Source: UBA4744 sp963717135 (lineage in GTDB: Bacteria; Actinomycetota; Acidimicrobiia; Spongiisociales; UBA4744). From it: a DNA stretch of 64,000 nucleotides. Under the pieces are notes generated by a model. It did not search any database, had not been told where the DNA came from, and saw nothing but the letters and a program-made list of their open reading frames with translations. Location of the stretch: NCBI GenBank assembly GCA_963717135.1, contig CAVQVN010000009.1, positions 1 to 64,000 of the forward strand, written 5' to 3'. Position 1 is the stretch's first letter; every line of letters begins with the position of its first letter. Below, in pieces: positions 35,975 to 46,096 of the stretch. Position numbers and translations under genes: made by a program.

Positions 35975-38287
35975 TCAGGTCTCGACCGTCGTCTGCGCGT
36001 ACATCTGCGCCAGGTCGTCTTCGGTCATCAGCACGGCCCGGGCTTTCGACCCCTCCGACGGACCGACCACCCCCTTGCGCTCGAGGATGTCCATGACCCG
36101 TCCGGCTCGGGCGAAGCCGATACGGAGCTTGCGTTGCAACATCGAAGTCGAGCCCAGCTGTGACCGAATCACCAATTCCATGGCGGTCCGGACCAGCTCG
36201 GCGTCGTCGCCTTCATCTTCTTCGGCGGTCTGCTTGGCCTGTTGGGCGGCCGCCTCGATGACATGGTCCTGATATCTGGCTTCGCGCTGTTTCTTGGTCC
36301 AGCCGACGATCGCATGGACTTCTTCTTCGGTTACCCAGGCTCCCTGGATCCGCTGCGGCCGGGGCTCGGTGGCGGTAATGACCAGCATGTCTCCCATTCC
36401 CACGAGTTTCTCGGCACCCATTCCGTCGATGATCACTCGACTATCGGTTTGTGATGCGACCGAAAAGGCCAGCCGGCTCGGGATGTTGGCCTTGATGACC
36501 CCGGTGATCACGTCCACCGACGGGCGCTGGGTGGCGATGACGAGGTGAATACCGACCGCCCGGGCCATCTGGGCGATACGGACGATGGCCTCTTCGACTT
36601 CCCGACCGGCCACCATCATCAAGTCGTTCAGCTCATCGACGATGACCACGATGAACGGGAAACGATCGAACCCATCGGGATCCAGCTTCCCCGAGTCGTA
36701 CTTCTCGCGGTAGCCGATGATGTCGCGAACGTGGGCGTCGGACAGGAGGTCGTAGCGGCGGTCCATCTCGGCGACCGCCCACTGCAGCGCCTCGGCTGCC
36801 TTCTTGGGATTGTTGATGACCTTGGTGAGCAGATGAGGCACACCGTTGTACTGGTTGAGCTCCACCCGCTTGGGATCAACCATTATGAGGCGCACATCAT
36901 CCGGAGTGGTCCTCATCAGGATCGAGGTCACCAACGAGTTGATGCAGGAAGACTTGCCGGCTCCGGTCGCTCCGGCGATGAGTACGTGCGGCAGTTCGGA
37001 AAGGTTGAGGAGTTTGGGGCGCCCGGAGATGTCCATTCCCAGACCGACTTCGAGGGGATGGTGGGCAACTTCCGCTTCGGGACTGCGAAGGACATCTCCG
37101 AGCGTCACCAACCGGCGGCGGCGGTTGGGAACTTCAACACCAATGGCGCTCTTCCCCGGGATGGGGGCCAGCAACCGGACGTCGGGGGTAGCCAGGGCAT
37201 ACGCTATGTCGTGGGCGAGGCCGGTCACCCTGGAGACCTTCACACCCGGGGCCAGTTCGATTTCGTAGCGGGTGACGGTGGGTCCCGGCACGATCTTGGT
37301 CAGGCGGGCATCGACGCCGTGCTGGCGGAGGGTGTCTTCCAGTTCTCTCGCCGTGTCCTCCAGAGCCCGCCGGCTGTGTGCCTCACCCCCTCCCAGTCTG
37401 AGCAGCTCGAGTGGAGGAGTGACGTAACCCTCTCCGGGTTGCCGCTTCGGCATGGGGATCTGAGTCTGGCCGGGTCCCGGCCGGGCTTTGCCGGCGGGTT
37501 TCGATTTGGGAGCTTTGGGCTGGGGCCCTTGTTTGGCAATGGGAGCGGTGGAGGCCGGTTCGGGCGTATGGTGCTCGATGACCCGGACCGCGTGTTTCCC
37601 CGGCTTGGGGGCCACCGCTTGTTTGGCCCAACGTCGAACCCCGGCGAAGATCTCGCCGATCGCCATGGCCAGTTGTCGGACGGTGGTCTGAGTCAGGATC
37701 AAGATGCCCATCCCGGTCACCGCGACCAGGATCACGAAAGCTCCCCAGAAACCCAGCAGCCTGCGAAGCGGGAAGGCCACCAGCGATCCGACCGCTCCCC
37801 CCCGCTCTTTGACCAGATCGAGGCTCTCGGCCAGAGAAACCGTGCCGGTCATGAGATGGAACATGGCCAGCGTGCCGACGAAGGTGAGAAGCACCCCGAT
37901 GGCCAGTCGGCCGTAGTCGTTGCGCGGCTTGCCGATGATGAGCGCCATCCCAATACCGGCGATCGCCAGAGGAACCAGGTAGGACCACGTGCCGAAGAGC
38001 AGGAGCAGCGTCGATAGGGTCCAACGGCCGACCGGTCCGGCCTGTCCGAAGAAGGCCAGACCCAGCAGCACTGCTACCACGATGAGGATGAGGCCCCAGA
38101 CGTCGTCGGTCTGGCGGCCCAGCCGGGTCCGGAGCCGGTTCTTGAGACCGCTGATCCGGGTGAGGATTCGCTTCGATCGGCCGGCGCTGGCCTTCGTGCT
38201 CATCCCCCGGGAACGCTGAGTTGTCTTTGGCTTTGACACCCGCTTCCGCCCTGTTGCCCCACGGCGGGTGGGTGTCCGTTTGGCCAT
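35975..38287 (-). CDS. ftsK: DNA translocase FtsK
   Basis: 770 residues. Basic N-terminus, four membrane helices at about 65-200, a Pro/Lys-rich linker (230-290), then the motor: alpha domain, Walker A GATGAGKSS at 439-447, Walker B FIVVIVDELNDLMM, ATQRPSVDVITG. A C-terminal winged-helix gamma domain (GSTSMLQRKLRIGFARAGRV) recognises KOPS sites. It pumps chromosome DNA through the division septum and activates XerCD. It is upstream of nothing on its strand but its terminator and the aceB promoter. Confidence 0.97.
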   Translation of the reverse strand: MAKRTPTRRGATGRKRVSKPKTTQRSRGMSTKASAGRSKRILTRISGLKNRLRTRLGRQTDDVWGLILIVVAVLLGLAFFGQAGPVGRWTLSTLLLLFGTWSYLVPLAIAGIGMALIIGKPRNDYGRLAIGVLLTFVGTLAMFHLMTGTVSLAESLDLVKERGGAVGSLVAFPLRRLLGFWGAFVILVAVTGMGILILTQTTVRQLAMAIGEIFAGVRRWAKQAVAPKPGKHAVRVIEHHTPEPASTAPIAKQGPQPKAPKSKPAGKARPGPGQTQIPMPKRQPGEGYVTPPLELLRLGGGEAHSRRALEDTARELEDTLRQHGVDARLTKIVPGPTVTRYEIELAPGVKVSRVTGLAHDIAYALATPDVRLLAPIPGKSAIGVEVPNRRRRLVTLGDVLRSPEAEVAHHPLEVGLGMDISGRPKLLNLSELPHVLIAGATGAGKSSCINSLVTSILMRTTPDDVRLIMVDPKRVELNQYNGVPHLLTKVINNPKKAAEALQWAVAEMDRRYDLLSDAHVRDIIGYREKYDSGKLDPDGFDRFPFIVVIVDELNDLMMVAGREVEEAIVRIAQMARAVGIHLVIATQRPSVDVITGVIKANIPSRLAFSVASQTDSRVIIDGMGAEKLVGMGDMLVITATEPRPQRIQGAWVTEEEVHAIVGWTKKQREARYQDHVIEAAAQQAKQTAEEDEGDDAELVRTAMELVIRSQLGSTSMLQRKLRIGFARAGRVMDILERKGVVGPSEGSKARAVLMTEDDLAQMYAQTTVET

Positions 38288-38365
38288 GCAGTCAGGACAT
38301 TACACGGGCGGGCGAATGTCACCAATCATTTGCGCGCGACTCTGCGCGCGCACCGCGCGATTGGA

Positions 38366-38400
38366 AGTCATCAGTCATCAGTGATCAGTCGTCAGTCATC
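38366..38400. repeat. Tandem heptamer array, 5 units AGTCATC
   Basis: AGTCATC, AGTCATC, AGTGATC, AGTCGTC, AGTCATC without gaps, between ftsK and rnj. Just beyond it (38415-38430) ACTGACAACTGA repeats a related theme. Confidence 0.9.
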
Positions 38401-38485
38401 TGCGTCTACCACCGACTGACAACTGAAAGGGCGGCCGCAGGCCGACCGACTGAAAACCGACCACCGGCCCGGCAAAGCCGGGCCG

Positions 38486-40123
38486 TCACACTTCCATTAC
38501 TACCGGCAAAACGACCGGCTTGCGGGAGATCTCCTCACGGATGACCCGCCGGGTGGTATTGCGCACAGCTTGCTGCACGTCGGCGATGTCGCATTCACCT
38601 CTCTGGAAGATCTCGGCCAGCGCCTTCTTGACCGCCTCGGCAGCTTTGCCGAGGACCGGTCCGGGATCTGAGGTGAGGCCGTGACTGTCGACCTCCGGCC
38701 CGTAGATCAGCTCGGCGGTGTGGAGCTTGACCCCGACGGTGACGATCACCACCCCTTCGTCGGCCAGATGCCGCCGGTCGCGCAGCACAGTGCCCCGCAC
38801 ATCCCCCACCTCGGTGCCGTCCAGATAGACGTATCCGGCTTCGACCGCCTGCCGCTCGACCCAGGCTTTGCCGTCCTCGAGGACGACGGCGTCGCCGTCG
38901 GCCAGGGCGAACACCTCCGGCACCCGCATCTGCAGTGCCAGGTCGGCATGAGCGCGGAGGTGACGGAACTCACCGTGAACCGGCACGAAAGCCTGAGGAC
39001 GGACCACGTTGAGGAAGGTCTTGAGCTCGTCCTGAGCCCCGTGACCCGACACGTGCACCTGGGCGTTGCGGCCGTGATAGACGGTCGGTCCGGTCTTGAG
39101 CAACCGGCTGATCACCTTGGAGACGGCTGCCTCGTTACCGGGAATGGGAGTGGCGCTGATCAGAACGGTGTCATCCGGATCGATATCGATGAACTTGTGA
39201 CGACCCGAGGCGATCAACGACAACGCTGCAAAGGGTTCTCCTTGACTCCCCGTAGAGATCACCATCTGTTGCTGAGGAGGCAACTTGACCAGATCCTCGA
39301 TGTCGAGCAACCGGTCTGCAGGTATCTGCAGCACACCGAGGTCACGACTCACCTGACTCACCCGGTGCATCGATCGCCCGAGAAACGCCACGTTTCGGTC
39401 GGCGCCGATGGCCGCATCGACCAACTGCTGGACCCGGTGCACGTGACTGGCGAAACAAGCGGCCAACACCCGACCGGGGGCGTGATGCACGATGTCCCTG
39501 ATCGGTTTGCCCAGCGAGATCTCGGAAGGGACGAATCCAGGGTTCTCAGCATTAGTGCTATCGGCCATGAGCAAACGAACCCCCTGCCGGCCCAGTTCGG
39601 CAAACGCCGGAAGGTCGGTGGGCCGGCCGTCGATCGGGGTCGGATCGAGCTTGAAGTCACCGGAGTGGACTACCAACCCCTCAGGGGTCTCGAAGGCGAT
39701 CCCCGAGCCCTGCGGAACGCTGTGGGAGACGGGGATGAGCGTGAAACGAAAGCTATCGAAGGAGGTCCATTCGTTGTCTGCTACCGATCGAAAGTCGGCC
39801 TCGACTCCCATTTCCTCTACCCGACCCCTGGCCAGCGCGACGGAGAACTCGGTTCCAAACACCGGAACCTGGATGTCGCGCAGGAAGTAAGCGAGCGACC
39901 CGACATGATCCTCATGGCCGTGGGTCAACACCACACAGCGGACATCAGCGGAGCGTTGCACCAGCCAACTCCAATCGGGCAGCACCAGATCGACACCAAG
40001 CATGTCTTCCTCGGGAAACATGATTCCGCAGTCGATGAGCGCGATCTTGCCGTCGATCTCGAGAGCTGCACAGTTACGACCGATCTCTCCAAGTCCGCCG
40101 AGGAAGGTGACTCGCACGCTCAT
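38486..40123 (-). CDS. rnj: Ribonuclease J
   Basis: 545 residues. Metallo-beta-lactamase core with HGHEDH at 68-73, a HSGDFKLDPTPIDG segment, beta-CASP domain with ADSTNAENPG and SGHGAQDEL, and a C-terminal domain ending VIREEISRKPVVLPVVMEV. It degrades RNA as a 5'-to-3' exonuclease and endonuclease. Its ATG overlaps the dapA stop; the dapA-rnj order is conserved in Actinobacteria. Confidence 0.96.
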   Translation of the reverse strand: MSVRVTFLGGLGEIGRNCAALEIDGKIALIDCGIMFPEEDMLGVDLVLPDWSWLVQRSADVRCVVLTHGHEDHVGSLAYFLRDIQVPVFGTEFSVALARGRVEEMGVEADFRSVADNEWTSFDSFRFTLIPVSHSVPQGSGIAFETPEGLVVHSGDFKLDPTPIDGRPTDLPAFAELGRQGVRLLMADSTNAENPGFVPSEISLGKPIRDIVHHAPGRVLAACFASHVHRVQQLVDAAIGADRNVAFLGRSMHRVSQVSRDLGVLQIPADRLLDIEDLVKLPPQQQMVISTGSQGEPFAALSLIASGRHKFIDIDPDDTVLISATPIPGNEAAVSKVISRLLKTGPTVYHGRNAQVHVSGHGAQDELKTFLNVVRPQAFVPVHGEFRHLRAHADLALQMRVPEVFALADGDAVVLEDGKAWVERQAVEAGYVYLDGTEVGDVRGTVLRDRRHLADEGVVIVTVGVKLHTAELIYGPEVDSHGLTSDPGPVLGKAAEAVKKALAEIFQRGECDIADVQQAVRNTTRRVIREEISRKPVVLPVVMEV

Positions 40124-41001
40124 AGCTGCTGCACGGCGCCCAGTGCCGCTTTGACCATCTGAACGGTTTCGGCAGAGGCGGCCACCAGCGGAGAACGCGG
40201 ATTGCCGACCGGCTCCCACAGCGCGTTCACGGCAGCTTTGACCGGCATCGGATTGGGCTCGAGGAAGAGCGCGTCCGCCAGAGGAGCCAGCGCCAGATGA
40301 AAGCGGGTGGCCGTGGCCAGATCCCCTTTCAGGGCGGATTCGACCATGGCCTTGATCTGCTTGCCGGCCAGATGGGCGGCCACCGAGACGACGCCGACGG
40401 CCCCCACCGCCATCATCGGCAGAGTATTGATGTCATCACCGGAGTAGATGGCGAACGGCTCGCCGACGGCCAATCGGGTCTTGGTCGTGAAGGTCAAGTC
40501 ACCGACTGCATCCTTGACGGCGACAATCCGAGGATGGTCGGCCAGTCGGGCGAGCGTGTCGATCTCGATGCGCCGCCCGGTCCGCCCCGGGATGTTGTAC
40601 AAAAGGACCGGTAGGTCGGTGGCATCGGCCACCGCCGTGAAGTGTTCGATCAATCCTTGCTGCGGCGGCCGGGAGTAATACGGCGTGACTGCCATCACTC
40701 CGTCGCATCCCACCTCGGCTGCCCGGCGGGTGAGTTCCACCGACTCAGCCGTGTTGTAGGTGCCGGCCCCGGCGATCACGTGGGCCCTGTCACCCACTGC
40801 TTCGACCACTGTGCGGTAGAGCGCCACCTTCTCCTCGCTCGACAGGGTCGGGGACTCACCGGTGGTACCGGTGATCACCAGGCCATCAGAGGCGTTCTCG
40901 ACGAGGAAGCGCGCCAACCGCCAGGTTTGCTCGTAGTCCACCTCGCCGGAGGAAGTGAACGGAGTAATCATCGCCGTGAGTAGGTGTCCGAACGGCGCCA
41001 T
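40120..41001 (-). CDS. dapA: 4-hydroxy-tetrahydrodipicolinate synthase
   Basis: 293 residues. Catalytic Lys163 in IVAVKDAVGD and Tyr135 in LYNIPGRTG; VITGTTGESPTLSSEEK is the pyruvate pocket. It condenses pyruvate and aspartate semialdehyde, the first step of the lysine/DAP branch. ATG 41001 follows a GGAGGCAGGCG ribosome site. dapB is 8 kb away and dapF 17 kb away in this window. Confidence 0.96.
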   Translation of the reverse strand: MAPFGHLLTAMITPFTSSGEVDYEQTWRLARFLVENASDGLVITGTTGESPTLSSEEKVALYRTVVEAVGDRAHVIAGAGTYNTAESVELTRRAAEVGCDGVMAVTPYYSRPPQQGLIEHFTAVADATDLPVLLYNIPGRTGRRIEIDTLARLADHPRIVAVKDAVGDLTFTTKTRLAVGEPFAIYSGDDINTLPMMAVGAVGVVSVAAHLAGKQIKAMVESALKGDLATATRFHLALAPLADALFLEPNPMPVKAAVNALWEPVGNPRSPLVAASAETVQMVKAALGAVQQL

Positions 41002-41108
41002 AACGCCTGCCTCCTGTGTGGGTTCCAATGCGAATCCTAGGGCGTATGAGACCGGGAACCTTCGCTCACCGACCGGGTCCCGCCATAGGGAAAGTAATCT
41101 GGAACATC

Positions 41109-41948
41109 ATGAACGCGAACTACGTGAGAGATGTGGACGCCGCCGCGTTCCAACGCGACGTCGTCGAGCGAAGCAAGGAAGTCCCGGTGGTGGTCGACTT
41201 TTGGGCGGCCTGGTGTGGCCCGTGCAAAGTACTTGGGCCGCTTCTGGAAAAGCTCGCCGGCGAATTCGAGGGCGGGTTCGAGCTGGCCAAAGTGGATGTC
41301 GACAGCAACCAAGCCCTGGCCGGTCGGTTCGGCGTCCAGGGGATACCTACCGTGGTCGGCTTCCGGGACGGCCAACCGGTCAGCCAGTTCACCGGGGCAC
41401 TGCCCGAAGCAAGGGTCCGGCAATGGCTGGGCGAAATCGTTCCTTCCGAGGCCGACCTGTTGACCGCTACCGCCGACGATCTCCTGGCCGAAGGCGATCT
41501 GGCAGCCGCCGAACGGGGTTACCGAGAGGCGCTCCTGGTTGCCCCTCGCCACCAGGAAGCGGGAATCGGTTTGGCTTCGCTGCTCATCGATTCCGGCCGA
41601 TACGACGAAGCCCTCCATGTGCTCCAACCGTTGACGCCCAGCCCCGAAATAGAAAGGCTGCAGGCCGCCGCCCGGATGGGCGCAGTGGACACCACGGCGA
41701 TTCCGGACCTGAAGGCCAAACTGGCCGCCGAGCCGGATAATGCGTCGGTTCGAATCGAGTTGGGTAAGGCGCTGGCGGCCGACCAGCAATTCGTACCTTC
41801 CCTCGAAGCACTACTCGAAGCAGTCGCCCAGGGCGGTGAAACCCGTGATGAGGCTCGCAAGGCCATACTGGATGTCTTCGGCGTGTTGGGCAGCGAACAC
41901 GAACTGACGGCCACCTACCGCCGCCGCCTGGCCAGCGCCCTTTTCTAG
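41109..41948 (+). CDS. Thioredoxin domain protein with TPR region (CnoX/YbbN-like)
   Basis: 279 residues. The thioredoxin fold carries an intact WCGPC active site (VVVDFWAAWCGPCKVLGPLL) and GIPTVVGFRDG with the cis-Pro, followed by about 160 residues of tetratricopeptide-like helices (AERGYREALLVAPRHQEAGI). This is the build of CnoX/YbbN, a thioredoxin-like chaperone. Its stop overlaps the stop of the PfkB gene. It is divergent from dapA with a 107-bp gap. Confidence 0.9.
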   Translation: MNANYVRDVDAAAFQRDVVERSKEVPVVVDFWAAWCGPCKVLGPLLEKLAGEFEGGFELAKVDVDSNQALAGRFGVQGIPTVVGFRDGQPVSQFTGALPEARVRQWLGEIVPSEADLLTATADDLLAEGDLAAAERGYREALLVAPRHQEAGIGLASLLIDSGRYDEALHVLQPLTPSPEIERLQAAARMGAVDTTAIPDLKAKLAAEPDNASVRIELGKALAADQQFVPSLEALLEAVAQGGETRDEARKAILDVFGVLGSEHELTATYRRRLASALF

Positions 41949-42823
41949 AAGGCGGCCACCCAGGCCGCCACCCCGGCCCGGGTTCCGAAATGTTCACATG
42001 AGCGGGTCGCCACGACCGCAGCGCGTTGCAGGGCCGTCAGGTCGTCCAGACCCTCCGAAAAGGCGAAGTGCATGAACGCGCCGTGGAGCACGTCTCCTGC
42101 TCCCAGCGTGTCGACTGCGGCCACCGGCCGAACCGGCAGTTCGCCCGCCCCGGCGGGGGTTGCCCAGACAATGCTGCCGGCCCCGCGGCTCACGGCGACC
42201 AATCGCAATGGGTAGTTGCCGAGCAGCGCAGCAACGACCTCCTGGGGGGAAGCCGCGGGTCGACCCGGTAACTCAAATTGTTCAGAAATGATCGCCACCG
42301 AGGCCAGGGGCAGGAGTTCTAAGAACACCTCGCGCCAGGTTCCGCAGTCGAGCACTACCGGAATCTCCCGCTCGGCAGCAGCATGAACGGCCACTCTGGC
42401 CAGGTCGGGATAGAACCCGTCGAACAGCACTGCTCCCGCCTGGTCCAGGTCGACAAAACCCGGCTTCGGTCCATCGAAACTCGCCGCAGTCGAGAGGAGG
42501 GTACGGTCCCCGGTGGATTCCGCCACCCAGATACTCGACACCGGCACACCGGCCGAATCGCCGTACCCGACCCGGAACAGGTCATATGGGGCAAACAGAC
42601 CCTCGACCAGGCCGCCCATGGCACCTTCACCAAATGTCGAGTGCAGAGACGCCGGGCTCCCGAGGATGGAAGCGGTGATGGCCGCGTTGGCCGCCGGGCC
42701 CCCAACATCGAGATACGCGTGACGGGCCCAACCCTTCCGATCCGGTTCGGGTAAAACGTCGGCCACCTGGACCATGTCGATGGTGGTCATCCCGACGAAG
42801 TGGATGCTGGGCCCGGCCGTCAT
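41945..42823 (-). CDS. PfkB family carbohydrate kinase
   Basis: About 292 residues. Start region SIHFVGMTTIDMVQVADV is the PfkB first strand, YLDVGGPAANAAI is PfkB signature 1, and DTLGAGDVLHGAFMHF near the C-terminus is signature 2 with the catalytic Asp. The substrate (fructose, ribose, nucleoside or other) cannot be told. ATG 42823 was preferred to GTG 42847. Confidence 0.85.
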   Translation of the reverse strand: MTAGPSIHFVGMTTIDMVQVADVLPEPDRKGWARHAYLDVGGPAANAAITASILGSPASLHSTFGEGAMGGLVEGLFAPYDLFRVGYGDSAGVPVSSIWVAESTGDRTLLSTAASFDGPKPGFVDLDQAGAVLFDGFYPDLARVAVHAAAEREIPVVLDCGTWREVFLELLPLASVAIISEQFELPGRPAASPQEVVAALLGNYPLRLVAVSRGAGSIVWATPAGAGELPVRPVAAVDTLGAGDVLHGAFMHFAFSEGLDDLTALQRAAVVATRSCEHFGTRAGVAAWVAAF

Positions 42824-42907
42824 GATGGTTGTCCTGGAGTCTGCCACAACCGCTAGGGCGAAGTGGTCCGGTACCCTGACCCCCGTTCATCTCAAGAAAG
42901 GTGCCCC

Positions 42908-43414
42908 ATGGCCAAGCAGTACTCCGCTCCCCCGTCGCTCGATATCGACCTCGCCAGGGAATATTCGGCCAAGCTCGACACCAATCACGGAGAGATCTCG
43001 ATCAGTTTCTTTGCCGAAGATGCTCCGCAAACGGTCAACAACTTCGTATTTCTGGCCCGGGATGGTTTCTACGACAATGTCATCTTCCACCGGGTCGTCC
43101 CGGGGTTCGTGATCCAGGGAGGTGATCCAACCGGGACGGGCCGGGGCGGACCCGGTTACCAGTTCCGGGACGAACTGGACAAGCCGCGGGGTTACGGGCG
43201 GGGCATCGTGGCTATGGCCAACGCCGGACCCAACACCAACGGCAGTCAGTTCTTCATCTGTCTGGACAACGTCGGCCTTCCCCACTCGTACACGATCTTC
43301 GGAGAGGTCACCGACGGCATGGACGCGGTTGATGCCATCGCCGGACTGAAGCTGCGGGGCGAGAAGCCGGTCGAGGATGCCGTCATCCACTCGGTCACCA
43401 TCAGCGAAATGTAG
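42908..43414 (+). CDS. Peptidylprolyl isomerase, cyclophilin type
   Basis: 168 residues. FFAEDAPQTVNNFVFLARDG, FHRVVPGFVIQGGDPTGTG (with the catalytic Arg) and MANAGPNTNGSQFFI are the classical cyclophilin blocks. It lacks a signal peptide, so it is cytosolic. It starts 84 bp from the divergent kinase, after AAGAAAGG. Confidence 0.95.
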   Translation: MAKQYSAPPSLDIDLAREYSAKLDTNHGEISISFFAEDAPQTVNNFVFLARDGFYDNVIFHRVVPGFVIQGGDPTGTGRGGPGYQFRDELDKPRGYGRGIVAMANAGPNTNGSQFFICLDNVGLPHSYTIFGEVTDGMDAVDAIAGLKLRGEKPVEDAVIHSVTISEM

Positions 43415-43420
43415 GGGCCG

Positions 43421-43907
43421 TTACCCGGGCGCCGTCACGAGACGGAGCACCTCCCACTCGCCGCCGCCGAGATAGGCAACCGTGCAGCGAAACTCAACAC
43501 GGTCGGCGTTCGGCACCTGATAGGGCGAGGAGACATCGTACCGATTTGAGCCAAGTTGGATCTTCACCCTTCACTCGGGTTCGCCGGAACCTCGGCGAAT
43601 CGGGCACCGGGCGGGAGATCCCGGCTATCCACAACGTAGTCTTCACAGACCTCCCAGGCACGAGTTTGGGAGAGTCTTCGTCCGGCCGGATCAGGGCGTT
43701 CGTGACGATCCTCAGTCCGATGACTATCAGCAACGCCAGGGACCCCGTCAGGAGCCTCTGCCTTCTTCTTTGACGCTCGAAGAGAAGTTGATGCCGACCG
43801 CAGCGCTTGCTTCCGTCGGCTTGCCATGACACGTCCCCTTCACACAGCTCAGACCGGTCACGGCAGTCGTGGTCCGCCAGCGCATCCGGCTCGCGGCGAT
43901 GGGTCAT
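43421..43907 (-). CDS. Single-span Cys-containing protein, two frameshifts
   Basis: Three phases must be joined. The start (MTHRREPDALADHDCRDRSE) and a membrane helix (RLLTGSLALLIVIGLRIV) lie in the first. AWEVCEDYVVDSRDLPPGAR and FAEVPANPSEG lie in the second. KIQLGSNRYDVSSPYQVPNA, RVEFRCTVAYLGGGEWEVLR and LVTAPG lie in the third, with a stop at 43421. Breaks lie near 43645 (a G run) and 43571. The joined protein of about 160 residues has an outer domain with two Cys, of a kind I recall in actinobacterial hypothetical proteins with a CExFVxDRLxSPxTAxF-like motif. Function unknown. Confidence 0.6.
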
Positions 43908-44053
43908 ATCGGACGAAGCTTATTCGGACCAAGCCGGGAACTCTGCCCGGTTCGCCGTCGTCATAAAGAGAAAAGAGCGTCATAACATCGCGATTCGCTC
44001 GTTGCGATGGCGCGACCCGCTGTCAGGGTCAGAGCAAACGAGAGGTATTAGTC

Positions 44054-46096
44054 ATGCGGCGAACCTTCCCATTGATCATCGGGCTGGCCTTGGTGGTGGC
44101 CGCCTGCGCTCCCCGGGATGTGACTGAGGAGTCGACCAACACATCCACGAAGACCACCAATCCTTCCGCACCGGTCACAACCTCTCCGAACGAGCCGACC
44201 ACGAATCCTCCGGACGGGACAACCACGGACACAGACGACCTTCTGTGGGCTTACCAGGAATGGTCGGTTCCGCCGGACATGGACCCCTACGACGCCGTGT
44301 GGGGCGACTCCGGCATGGTCGTCCTCGGATATCGGGCCCTCCATCGCGACGACAGCCCGACCCCCAATGGGCTCTGGTTCTCCGACGGAACCGAGTGGAC
44401 GGAAACCCTGATTCAGGACGTCACCATCGCGGACGGGTACGGGTTCACTCCCGACGTCACCAATCTGGCGTGGTTCGGCGGTCGCTACCTCGCCTTCTTG
44501 ATGGGCGACTCGACCACCATACCGGGCCGGGCCTCCATGTTGACCTCGGATGACGGCCGCAGCTGGAACCTCGAATACCTCGGTGCTGCTCCTACTGCGG
44601 CCTTGCCGGCCGGGCTCTATGCCACCCCGGAGTCGCCGCCCTGGCCGGGCACTTCGGCCGTCGCTCGAGTGGCCATTCACGACAACGAGATCACAGCCGT
44701 GGGCTGGACGATGCTGGGCACCGGTGAAGACTCTGTGTCGGTTCCCGTCATCTGGCGCTCGACCGATGGACGCGCCTGGTCGACTTCTGCTCTTCCCAAC
44801 GCCAACTTCGACAATGAATGGGCGAGCGACGTAGCGGTCGGTCCGCTCGGCTACCTCGTTGAAGTTGCCGGCCCCGTTCATCAATCGGCCATGCTTTGGT
44901 ATTCCCCCGACGGGGCAGACTGGACCTATGTCGGAGACCGCTTCGATGACCAATGGCGCGCGCTGGTGTCCATCGCGGTTGGTGAGGAGTCGCTCCTGGC
45001 GGTGCTGATGGACCTGGAGAACGATGGGGGCCAGAGCCTCAGCTTGTGGCGTTCGACCACTGGCCTCGACTGGGAAGCGGTCGAATCTCCGATCCCCCTC
45101 AGAGCAACGTCCGAGGGATCCCCGCTCGCAGAACTCGCCAACACCAAGCAAGGCATCGTGGTGGTCGCCACCGCCGACGACACCATCGAGCTGTGGCGAT
45201 CACTCGACGGCTTGGCCTGGACCAGACTCCCCTCGATTGCTGTGCCACCCGCCGATTCCCCCGGTCGGGTGTCCCCAGGCCGGGCCGCTCCCATCTCGAC
45301 CGGTGATCGCCTCTCTCTTCAGGCGATGGTCCCCGGGACGGTGGCGAGGTGGATCCAGGCGGTCGGGACCAAGGATGTGATACTGGTACCAGCCGATGAC
45401 GTGCTCAATGTGCGCTCCGGTCCCGGAGTTGAGTACGGCATCGTTTCGACCTTGTCGGCGACCGCGGCGGATGTCGCTCTCACGGGCCGGGAGGCGCAGA
45501 TCGGCTCGTCGACCTGGGTTGAGATCGTCACCGGGGGCGGCACCGGATGGGTCAACGAGTACTACCTGGCCAAGACGGATTCGACGGCCAATCCCTTCTC
45601 GGACACATTGGCCGTCGATCTGGGTGATGAGCTGGCGGCGGTGTTCGCGGGACGGGGAGACCTGACCGAAACCGCCAGCACCCGGGGCCTCTACGTTGCC
45701 CACCATGATCAACCCCGGTCCTTCACCAACCTCGATGGTCTGCTCACCGACTCGACACTGTACCCCTGGGCCGGGACCGGGTGTGCTCCCGAAGACTGCC
45801 CGGACGAGACGCCTAAATTGACCTTTGCTGAAGGTGTGGCCGACTCGTTCGTGGGAGCGTGGACCGATGGCGACCGTCAGGTGGCAGTTGATGAGGTCAT
45901 CCCCGGCGGAAATGGAATGTTGCCCGACTTCATCGTTCCTGCCGAATTCGGGAACCTCCATTTTGTAGCCGTCAAAGACCCCGGCGACAATCCCGAGTAC
46001 GGCGGACTCGATTGGTACACCTGGTACGTCTACTTCACCTACGAGAACGACCTGCCGGTGGTACTCGGCATGTCGATCGACGCCTGGGCACCGTAG
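44054..46096 (+). CDS. Propeller lipoprotein with SH3 domain
   Basis: 680 residues. Signal peptide with lipobox VVAACAP, then a Thr/Pro-rich linker. The middle is a beta-propeller of at least six blades, each closing with an Asp-box-like end: LWFSDGTEWTE, MLTSDDGRSWN, VIWRSTDGRAWS, MLWYSPDGADWT, SLWRSTTGLDWE, ELWRSLDGLAWT. A bacterial SH3 domain follows (VLNVRSGPGVEYGIVSTLSA ... GTGWVNEYYLA), then a C-terminal domain of about 170 residues with two Cys (GCAPEDCPDE) that I do not recognise. It is anchored outside the membrane. The SH3 part usually binds cell wall. It shares the blade type with the protein at 12658. Confidence 0.75.
   Translation: MRRTFPLIIGLALVVAACAPRDVTEESTNTSTKTTNPSAPVTTSPNEPTTNPPDGTTTDTDDLLWAYQEWSVPPDMDPYDAVWGDSGMVVLGYRALHRDDSPTPNGLWFSDGTEWTETLIQDVTIADGYGFTPDVTNLAWFGGRYLAFLMGDSTTIPGRASMLTSDDGRSWNLEYLGAAPTAALPAGLYATPESPPWPGTSAVARVAIHDNEITAVGWTMLGTGEDSVSVPVIWRSTDGRAWSTSALPNANFDNEWASDVAVGPLGYLVEVAGPVHQSAMLWYSPDGADWTYVGDRFDDQWRALVSIAVGEESLLAVLMDLENDGGQSLSLWRSTTGLDWEAVESPIPLRATSEGSPLAELANTKQGIVVVATADDTIELWRSLDGLAWTRLPSIAVPPADSPGRVSPGRAAPISTGDRLSLQAMVPGTVARWIQAVGTKDVILVPADDVLNVRSGPGVEYGIVSTLSATAADVALTGREAQIGSSTWVEIVTGGGTGWVNEYYLAKTDSTANPFSDTLAVDLGDELAAVFAGRGDLTETASTRGLYVAHHDQPRSFTNLDGLLTDSTLYPWAGTGCAPEDCPDETPKLTFAEGVADSFVGAWTDGDRQVAVDEVIPGGNGMLPDFIVPAEFGNLHFVAVKDPGDNPEYGGLDWYTWYVYFTYENDLPVVLGMSIDAWAP

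Noticed and set aside
35975..38287. Plus-strand 490-codon frame opposite ftsK
   Set aside because: His/Gln/Arg-rich mirror of a coding strand, no domain.
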